Source: DGNJ01 sp002388905 (GTDB lineage Bacteria > Pseudomonadota > Gammaproteobacteria > Pseudomonadales > Porticoccaceae). From it: a stretch of DNA of 59,859 nucleotides. The DNA lies in NCBI GenBank assembly GCA_036843405.1, contig DAITSJ010000023.1:1-59859 (forward strand). Direction: 5' to 3'. The position numbers and the translations under genes are program-made. The notes beneath the pieces are model-generated. The model did no database searches. It worked only from the letters and a program-made list of their open reading frames with translations, and was not told the DNA's origin. Below, one piece after another: positions 54,154-59,859 of the stretch. The stretch's first letter is position 1. Each line of letters starts with the position of its first letter.

Positions 54154-54483
54154 CTGGTTGTTTCCTCAATCGGTTTCATAAAGCGAATAGCTTATTGGAG
54201 CCGGCTGAACCTGGCAAGCTGTACGGGACCTTTTGTACGGGTCCTTTTGTACGGGTCCTTTTGTATGGGACCTTGACGGACTCGCCCGCCACATACGCGA
54301 TCCGATCTCCGGCACGATTTACAGGCACAACAGACTGTGTTTTCATACAGTTATGCTGCCGGCTGTCTGTTGGCCCCTTTTATTGGCCTCTCCATTGGAG
54401 AGCATCGAATGATTCGAGAGTCCCCAGCCGCGAGAGTCGAAGGCCATCGTTTGCAATAAAAAGTTTCAGGTACCCGCCTAACA
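54154..54483. other. 330-bp intergenic region between rsd and the FAN1-like gene
   Basis: The two genes are divergent, so both promoters must lie here. It contains a four-copy 14-bp tandem repeat (54220-54275) and a perfect short hairpin CTCTCC-ATT-GGAGAG (54390-54404). No gene, RNA or clear consensus promoter is recognisable. Confidence 0.6.
54220..54275. repeat. Four-copy 14-bp tandem repeat upstream of rsd
   Basis: Four head-to-tail units of TGTACGGG(A/T)CCTTT lie at 54220, 54234, 54248 and 54262. Units 2 and 3 are identical; unit 1 has one change, and unit 4 has three. The array begins 67 bp upstream of the rsd ATG. The unit length is not a multiple of three and no ORF crosses it. Confidence 0.9.
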
Positions 54484-56244
54484 ATGAATCAAGCCAGTAA
54501 CAGGGTGATAGAAGCGACCACCTCTCCAGCCACCGGGGCAGCAACCCCCGGGATCGCCAGCACCGATTCGCCCCTTTATTATCTTGAAAACTTCCAGACC
54601 GTACTGGACTGGGTGGGTGCCCGCTACCAAGACCTGTTGACCCCGGAAGAAACCGGATTCATCACCCGCTTCCGGCAACTCCCCGGGAGCGCGCGGGCGC
54701 TGCTGGTGCGCATGACCATGCGCAAGGGCGACAAGTTTCGCTCGGGCAAATTGCGTTACCGGGAAATCGGCGACCCGATGATGGCAGTGCGGCCGCTGGC
54801 AGACCTGGGCTGGGTCGATATCGAACCGGATCTGGCTATCGGGGATTTTTTTGCCCTGGCCACCCGGGCCGAGATCCTGGATGCCCTGGGCCGGGATATA
54901 GCCAGTCACAGGATGTCCAAAGCTGCGCTTCTCGATGAACTGGTAAGCCAATACCCGGAAACCCGGACCTGGCGGAACTGGTATCCCGCGTCCGGTGAAT
55001 CGGTGCTGCAGCTGGTTCCCATGGCCCTGATCGATCGCTTGCGACTCCTGTTCTTCGGCAACCTTCACCAGGACTGGAGCGAATTCATTCTCTCCGACCT
55101 GGGCCTTTTCCGCTACGAAACCGTCCACCTGGGCCCGGATTCCCGACCCTTCAGCCACCGTCGTCACCTGGATCTGTACCTGGCCATGCACCAGTGCCGT
55201 GAGCACCTGCACAACCTCGAATCAAATCGAGAGGGAACGGTGGATACCGTCGAGGCCATGCTGCCGACGCGGCCGGACGATAACGACTGGCTGGCCGGGC
55301 GCCACGACCGGCTGCTATTCAAACTGGGCCGACATTGCGAGCGACAGGGCGACCTGGAACGGGCGCAGGCGTATTACCGGCAAAGCCTGTATCCGGAAGC
55401 CAGGGCGCGCCATATCCGGGTACTGGAGCTCCGGCACCGCTGGCGGGAGGCCCTGGCCCTGGCCGAAACCGCCCGCAAGGCGCCGGTGGACGAAGCCGAA
55501 ATCCAGCGCCTGGAGCGCATGCTGCCCAGGCTCCGGCGCAAGGCCGGCACAGGCCCCACCGTCAAAGCCAGCCGTTCCCGGCCGCCGTCCCTGCACCTGG
55601 AACTACCCGGCCCATCCGATGCCGGCGTCGAGCGACTGGCCGCACAGGCCCTCACCAGTGCATCCGCGCCGGTCTACTATGTGGAGAACACCCTGATCAA
55701 TGCCCTGCTCGGCCTGCTCTGCTGGAATACCCTATTCGCGCCGGTGGCCGGGGCGTTCTTCCACCCCTTCCAGCGGGGACCGGCAGACCTGCATGGGGAA
55801 AGTTTCACGGAAAGGCGGCGGCAGCGCTTCGAGAGCGACTGGCGGACACTGGAAACCGGTCGCTACCGGGACATTATCCTTGCCAACTACCGGCGCAAGC
55901 GGGATATACAGAATCCCTTCGTGGCCTGGCCCGCCGTGGATGAGGCACTACTGCAACTGGCCCTGGACTGTATCCCCGCAGCCCACCTGCGCCTGTACTT
56001 CGAGCGCATCCTGTTCGATATCAAGCGCAACCGCTCGGGATTGCCGGACCTGATCCGGTTTCATCTCCCGGAACGGCGCTATGAACTTATCGAAGTCAAG
56101 GGCCCGGGTGACCGTCTGCAGGACAACCAGTTACGCTGGTTCGACTACTGCCTGGCCCGGCAACTGCCGGCCAGTGTCTGTCATGTGCGCTGGACGGGGA
56201 CAACGGCCCGGGGAATTGGCGGCGAAGGCTGCCGCCAATCGTGA
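54484..56244 (+). CDS. FAN1-like VRR-NUC domain nuclease
   Basis: The 586-aa protein ends in a VRR-NUC domain of PD-(D/E)xK type: FDIKRNRSGLPDLIRFHLPERRYELIEVKGPGDRLQDNQ, with the catalytic Asp in GLPDL and Glu-x-Lys in IEVKG. The preceding part has SAP-like and TPR-like helices (RAQAYYRQSLYPEARARHIRVLE), as in FAN1. FAN1 enzymes are structure-specific 5' nucleases acting in DNA crosslink repair; the Pseudomonas homologue has been studied. A Rad3-like helicase gene follows on the same strand. Confidence 0.9.
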   Translation: MNQASNRVIEATTSPATGAATPGIASTDSPLYYLENFQTVLDWVGARYQDLLTPEETGFITRFRQLPGSARALLVRMTMRKGDKFRSGKLRYREIGDPMMAVRPLADLGWVDIEPDLAIGDFFALATRAEILDALGRDIASHRMSKAALLDELVSQYPETRTWRNWYPASGESVLQLVPMALIDRLRLLFFGNLHQDWSEFILSDLGLFRYETVHLGPDSRPFSHRRHLDLYLAMHQCREHLHNLESNREGTVDTVEAMLPTRPDDNDWLAGRHDRLLFKLGRHCERQGDLERAQAYYRQSLYPEARARHIRVLELRHRWREALALAETARKAPVDEAEIQRLERMLPRLRRKAGTGPTVKASRSRPPSLHLELPGPSDAGVERLAAQALTSASAPVYYVENTLINALLGLLCWNTLFAPVAGAFFHPFQRGPADLHGESFTERRRQRFESDWRTLETGRYRDIILANYRRKRDIQNPFVAWPAVDEALLQLALDCIPAAHLRLYFERILFDIKRNRSGLPDLIRFHLPERRYELIEVKGPGDRLQDNQLRWFDYCLARQLPASVCHVRWTGTTARGIGGEGCRQS

Positions 56245-56277
56245 TGGATCCCCGGGCGCTACTGTTTCGGGAAGGGC

Positions 56278-56613
56278 TCAGGGTTCCTTGCGATAACCAG
56301 ACCGGGTACAGCCCAGGCAGCGCACAAAGGTGGCCTTTGCCGGCCCCACAACCAGGGTTTCCCCGGCCTGCTTGGCGTTGCCGCCGGCCAGGGAAAACGG
56401 CAGGCTGACGATATAGGCGGCGGTACCCACCACCGTCATTGTCAAGAGCAGCGGGCGGGCGACGACGAGATCGCCGGTCATTGCCAGCGCCGAGGGATCA
56501 TTGAGGTCATCGTCCATACCCTGGGCAAGGACATTTTGGGGTGCAGCCAGAACGGCGGCCAGGCTGACCACCAGTGTCAGGCAGGAACACTTTTTGACCA
56601 GTGCTTTTATCAT
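56278..56613 (-). CDS. Small exported protein of unknown function
   Basis: The 111-aa protein has a signal peptide (MIKALVKKCSCLTLVVSLAAVLAAPQNVLAQ), a further hydrophobic segment (LLTMTVVGTAAYIVSLPFSLAGGNAKQAGETLVVGPAKATFVRCLG) and two C-terminal cysteines. Similar small proteins in pseudomonads are loosely annotated as multidrug transporters without evidence. GGAGG precedes the ATG at 56613. It lies antisense-oriented between the nuclease and helicase genes. Confidence 0.7.
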   Translation of the reverse strand: MIKALVKKCSCLTLVVSLAAVLAAPQNVLAQGMDDDLNDPSALAMTGDLVVARPLLLTMTVVGTAAYIVSLPFSLAGGNAKQAGETLVVGPAKATFVRCLGCTRSGYRKEP

Positions 56614-56805
56614 GTCAAACCTCCAATGCAAGCGCATGCGGCAATCTCCAATCTTCGGGACCCACCGTCCCGTCGGCCAGAATAGCCAGAGACCGCCGTT
56701 AAGTCCACCACGGGTGACGACAGACGAGATCGATGTCGCGGTTTCGCCCGAAGCCCCCACTCCATTATCATTGCGGCACCGGATTCACGTCCACGCGACC
56801 CGTTC

Positions 56806-59115
56806 ATGACCGAAGCCCCCCTCTACGCCACATCGGTACGCGCTCTGTGCGAATTCACCGCCAAACGGGGCGACCTGGATCGCCGTTTTACGCCCGCGCC
56901 CAGCGCCCGGGACGGTATGGAAGGGCACGAAAAAGTCCGTCTGGGACGACCCCGGGAATACCAGCGTGAAGTGCCTTTGTCGGGACGATATGACTCACTG
57001 GAAGTGCGCGGCAGGGCCGACGGTTACGACCCGGGTGTAAAACGCCTGGAAGAAATCAAGACTTACCGCGGCGACCTGGAGCGGCAGCCGGATAACCACC
57101 GCCATCTGCACTGGGCCCAGGCGAAAATCTACGGGTGGTTATTGTGCGATCGGGAGGGGTTGCCGGCGATCCGCCTGGCACTGGTCTACTTCAATATCGA
57201 CAGTGGACAGGAAACACTGCTCGAGGAAATCTGGGAAGCCGATGCCCTGCAACGATTCTTCGACGACTCCTGCCAACGGTTCCTCCACTGGGCGCGGCAG
57301 GAAACCGCCCATCGCCAGCGGCGCAATCGCGCCCTGGAGAAGCTGGACTTCCCCTATCCCGATTTTCGCACCGGCCAGCGCCAGGTGGCGGAGAGTGTCT
57401 ACAAAGCCGTGCGCACGGATACCTGCCTGCAGGTTGAAGCCGCCACGGGTATCGGCAAGACCCTGGCAACTGTTTTTCCGGCACTCAAGGCAGCCCCGGC
57501 CCGGGGCCTGGACAAGGTCTATTTTCTCGCCGCCAAAACCTCGGGCCGACAACTGGCGCTGGACACGTTACGCCGACTGGATCCCTCACCGGCCGCCAAT
57601 GACCAGCACCGGCCAGTGCGGGTGCTGGAACTGACAGCGCGGGAGAAGACCTGCGAGTACCCGGGTACCGCGTGCAGCGGCGACACCTGTCCCCTGGCCA
57701 GCGGCTTCTACGACCGCCTCCCCGACGCCCGGCAAGCCGCCGCCGACAAGGCCTGGCTGGACCGCGATGCCCTGCGAAGCCTGGCCCTGGCCCACGCGGT
57801 CTGCCCCTATTATCTGGCCCAGGAAATGGTCCGCTGGAGCGATGTCATTGTTGGCGATTACAATTACTACTTCGATCTCAGCGCCCTCCTCCACGCCCTG
57901 GCGGCGGAGAACGACTGGTCGGCGGCGGTGCTCGTCGACGAGGCCCACAACCTGGTGGAGCGCGGCCGGGCCATGTACAGCGCCGAACTGGACCCCTTCC
58001 GGTTCGGGGCACTGCGGCGCCAGGCACCGTCGGACCTGAAAAAGCCGCTGGACAGGATCAACCGGGCCTGGAATGCCCTCAACCGCGACTGTACCGAAAC
58101 CTATACGGTCAGGGGCGAACCGCCCGCCACCCTGGTCCGCGCCCTGACCCTGGCCACAGGAAAAATCACCGACTATCTTGCCGAAAACCCGGCGGACACC
58201 ACACCCGGTTTGCAGGAGTTCCTGTTCGACGCTCTCCATTTCGCCCGGGTCGCGGAACTGTTCGGGAACGATTACCTGTTCGACCTGACCCGGGTGGAAA
58301 CAGCGGGACGGCACCAAGCCAGGCGCAAGACCCGGCTCTGCCTGCGCAACGTTGTCCCGGCGCGATTCCTGGCCGAACGCTTTGCGGCCAGCGCCGGCAG
58401 TGTGCTGTTCTCGGGCACCCTGTCCCCGGCGCAGTTCTACGCCGACATGCTGGGGCTTCCCGATAGAAGGGCGCGCCTGGTGGTGCCCTCCCCCTTCGAC
58501 CCGGCAAAACTTTCGATAAGGCGAGTCGCGGTTTCCACCCGCTACCGGGATCGCGGGCAATCACTGCAACCCATCGTCGAGATCATGGCCGGACAGTTCC
58601 GGAACCGGCCCGGCAACTACCTGGCCTTCTTCAGCAGTTACGCGTATCTGGAACAAGTGGCCAACCTGCTCCGGGAACGCCATGGGGATATTCCGCTGTG
58701 GCGACAGGTTGCCAGTATGGGCGAAGCGGACCGCTCCGATTTCCTGGCCCGGTTCGAGGATAACGGTGAGGGAATCGGCATGGCCGTATTGGGTGGCGCT
58801 TTCGCCGAGGGCGTCGACCTGCCCGGCCGGCGACTGATCGGCGCCTTTATCGCCACCCTCGGACTGCCCCAGTGGAACCCTGCCAACGAAGAGCAACGCC
58901 GGCACCTGGACAGGCTATACGGCCGGGGCTACGAGTACGGTTATCTGTATCCGGGCATCCGCAAGGTGGTCCAGGCTGCCGGGCGGGTCATCCGGAACCA
59001 CGATGACCGTGGCGTACTCTACCTGATCGATGACCGCTATAAGCGCACCGATGTGGCGAAGCTGCTGCCGTCCTGGTGGCATCAGCCTGTCGATATGGAT
59101 TCAACGATGAGCTGA
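56806..59115 (+). CDS. Rad3/DinG-like Fe-S DNA helicase with N-terminal nuclease-like domain
   Basis: The 769-aa protein has an N-terminal PD-(D/E)xK-like part (GRADGY...LEEIKTYRG, Asp72, Glu83, Lys85). An XPD/DinG-type helicase follows, with Walker A EAATGIGKT (211-219) and DEAH box (378-381). Four cysteines (283, 290, 295, 333) stand where XPD holds its [4Fe-4S] cluster. The C-terminal part has GGAFAEGVDLPGRRLIGAFI and QAAGRVIRNHDDRG. It should unwind DNA 5' to 3'. The FAN1-like nuclease gene upstream suggests a joint repair role. Confidence 0.9.
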   Translation: MTEAPLYATSVRALCEFTAKRGDLDRRFTPAPSARDGMEGHEKVRLGRPREYQREVPLSGRYDSLEVRGRADGYDPGVKRLEEIKTYRGDLERQPDNHRHLHWAQAKIYGWLLCDREGLPAIRLALVYFNIDSGQETLLEEIWEADALQRFFDDSCQRFLHWARQETAHRQRRNRALEKLDFPYPDFRTGQRQVAESVYKAVRTDTCLQVEAATGIGKTLATVFPALKAAPARGLDKVYFLAAKTSGRQLALDTLRRLDPSPAANDQHRPVRVLELTAREKTCEYPGTACSGDTCPLASGFYDRLPDARQAAADKAWLDRDALRSLALAHAVCPYYLAQEMVRWSDVIVGDYNYYFDLSALLHALAAENDWSAAVLVDEAHNLVERGRAMYSAELDPFRFGALRRQAPSDLKKPLDRINRAWNALNRDCTETYTVRGEPPATLVRALTLATGKITDYLAENPADTTPGLQEFLFDALHFARVAELFGNDYLFDLTRVETAGRHQARRKTRLCLRNVVPARFLAERFAASAGSVLFSGTLSPAQFYADMLGLPDRRARLVVPSPFDPAKLSIRRVAVSTRYRDRGQSLQPIVEIMAGQFRNRPGNYLAFFSSYAYLEQVANLLRERHGDIPLWRQVASMGEADRSDFLARFEDNGEGIGMAVLGGAFAEGVDLPGRRLIGAFIATLGLPQWNPANEEQRRHLDRLYGRGYEYGYLYPGIRKVVQAAGRVIRNHDDRGVLYLIDDRYKRTDVAKLLPSWWHQPVDMDSTMS

Positions 59116-59323
59116 ACCTGTATGGTTCAGGGAAAATTTCGCGCCCTTCCGGAAGCAAACTAATTATGCCCCGTGATGGTGAAAGCGGCTGAATGACGCC
59201 TCAAATTCTTTCGCTGTCGCTACTGGGACAGAAAGAAAACTTCCGTCACTGGCCGCGTTCGGTACGCCTACCCGCTTGTTATTAATTGGTTTTTCGCTTC
59301 CAGCCACTGTGCCAAAGAACAGT

Positions 59324-59339
59324 TGGCATAAGTTATGCA
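59324..59339 (+). promoter_or_regulatory. Sigma-54-like -24/-12 promoter
   Basis: TGGCATAAGTTATGCA has GG (59325-59326) and GC (59337-59338) with the exact spacing of the sigma-54 consensus TGGCAC-N5-TTGC. Both invariant dinucleotides match; one base of the -24 element and one of the -12 differ. It lies 75 bp upstream of the small ORF at 59415. No enhancer-binding site is obvious in the 200 bp upstream. Confidence 0.5.
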
Positions 59340-59414
59340 GTATTAATGATGCAACATGCGTTCAGGCAAGCACACGCAACAGGCAATACTCGTTTGAAAC
59401 CGGAGGCAAACCCG

Positions 59415-59678
59415 ATGAGTACTCTCCACCAACCCCAAAGCGCCCAGGCCATGCTCGACTGGGAAGAATACCTGGCGGCCACCAATCACTTCAACGTTGA
59501 GGACTTAAGGCCCGCTTACCTTCCCCTGCTGTTTGACAAAAACCGCTCGGCAGTTAACGACCCCCCGGGATTGGGCGGCGACGCTTCCGCCGTCGAGGAA
59601 ATGCTGGCCTTCTACCAGGCTGTCATCGAAAATCACGCGGCGCCATGCACCGGCGATATTGTCTTCGAGACAAACTAA
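59415..59678 (+). CDS. Hypothetical 87-aa protein
   Basis: The 87-aa product begins MSTLHQPQSAQAMLDWEEYLAATNHFN and is acidic, without signal peptide, membrane segment or recognisable domain. GGAGG lies eight bases before the ATG at 59415; the upstream in-frame Mets have no ribosome site. A sigma-54-like promoter precedes it. I do not recognise a family; the good ribosome site and promoter are the support for it being real. Confidence 0.6.
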   Translation: MSTLHQPQSAQAMLDWEEYLAATNHFNVEDLRPAYLPLLFDKNRSAVNDPPGLGGDASAVEEMLAFYQAVIENHAAPCTGDIVFETN

Positions 59679-59859
59679 CAGCCACGTATCCGGATCTCCG
59701 GGCCGAGGCCCGGACCGGAATGACCGCTACTTCTTTCCACCTTCTGGGTCCACCTTCTGGCCCCACACCGATGGCGGGGCGAGATGAAATATCCGGGATC
59801 CGCAGGATCGGGTAGGAGGCGGGGTTGCCCCCGCCGTCCTCCCACACCACCGGGCATAC
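59679..59859. other. Right-edge non-coding sequence with strong hairpins
   Basis: A perfect hairpin CCGGGC-CGAG-GCCCGG lies at about 59697-59712 and may end the small gene's transcript. A second GC-rich stem near 59810-59845 (GGCGGGG/CCCCGCC with GGAGG/CCTCC) reaches the window edge. The frames across this part have shadow-like composition. Confidence 0.4.

Noticed and set aside
54220..54275. 14-bp repeats considered as a CRISPR array
   Set aside because: The units are directly adjacent with no spacers and are too short for CRISPR repeats; no cas genes are present.
59623..59850. 75-codon minus-strand frame at the right edge
   Set aside because: It crosses strong hairpins, has shadow-like Arg/Pro/Ser composition and overlaps the end of the small plus-strand gene.

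Overview
The window is GC-rich, densely coded chromosomal DNA from a gammaproteobacterium. Evidence for this is the gene order rpsP-rimM-trmD-rplS beside ffh, ypjD and a CNNM/CBS transporter; a Pseudomonas-type DapD next to a YffB gene; argG beside pyrC-rnt; an Rsd/AlgQ homologue; and a complete cbb3 oxidase locus. I cannot name the genus. I found no rRNA, tRNA, CRISPR array, integrase or transposase. Layout. 0-10.4 kb: ribosomal protein and tRNA-modification operon, SRP GTPase, YpjD, CNNM/CBS transporter, a 59-aa DUF1289 protein, two Nudix hydrolases, PgeF, RluD and BamD. 10.5-19.9 kb: cytochrome cbb3 oxidase ccoNOQP with its maturation genes ccoG-H-I-S, a SafE-type membrane protein and a Yip1 protein. 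ANR/FNR-like boxes sit in front of both ccoN and the Yip1 gene. 19.9-36.7 kb: argG, pyrC, rnt, an isochorismatase-fold hydrolase, a MacAB-like efflux system, a Kef-type antiporter, a RimB-RimK fusion, SixA, YffB, DapD, Dps, DapE, RsmJ and two lipoproteins. 36.7-43.7 kb: an accessory module that begins after a 605-bp gene-free, AT-rich gap. It carries two overlapping Rieske-oxygenase-like genes, a divergent TetR regulator with a 20-bp perfect palindrome in the shared promoter, a cytochrome P450, a dimeric alpha-beta barrel protein and an MFS transporter. 43.7-52.2 kb: CapA, then a phosphoribosyltransferase, an alpha/beta hydrolase and a PRPP synthase paralogue on one strand, facing nicotinamidase, nicotinate phosphoribosyltransferase, a macro-domain protein and a phosphotransferase on the other; then a phospholipase D/cardiolipin-synthase protein. 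52.4-59.9 kb: an epoxide-hydrolase-like protein, a GST, Rsd, a FAN1-like VRR-NUC nuclease, a Rad3/DinG-like helicase with an N-terminal nuclease-like domain, and a short orphan ORF behind a sigma-54-like promoter. Most notable observation: the two overlapping oxygenase genes look like the two halves of one Rieske oxygenase. The upstream protein keeps the Rieske [2Fe-2S] ligands but has lost both iron-binding histidines of its catalytic domain. The downstream protein keeps the mononuclear-iron motif but has no Rieske ligands. Together they could make one enzyme whose active site forms only between unlike subunits.
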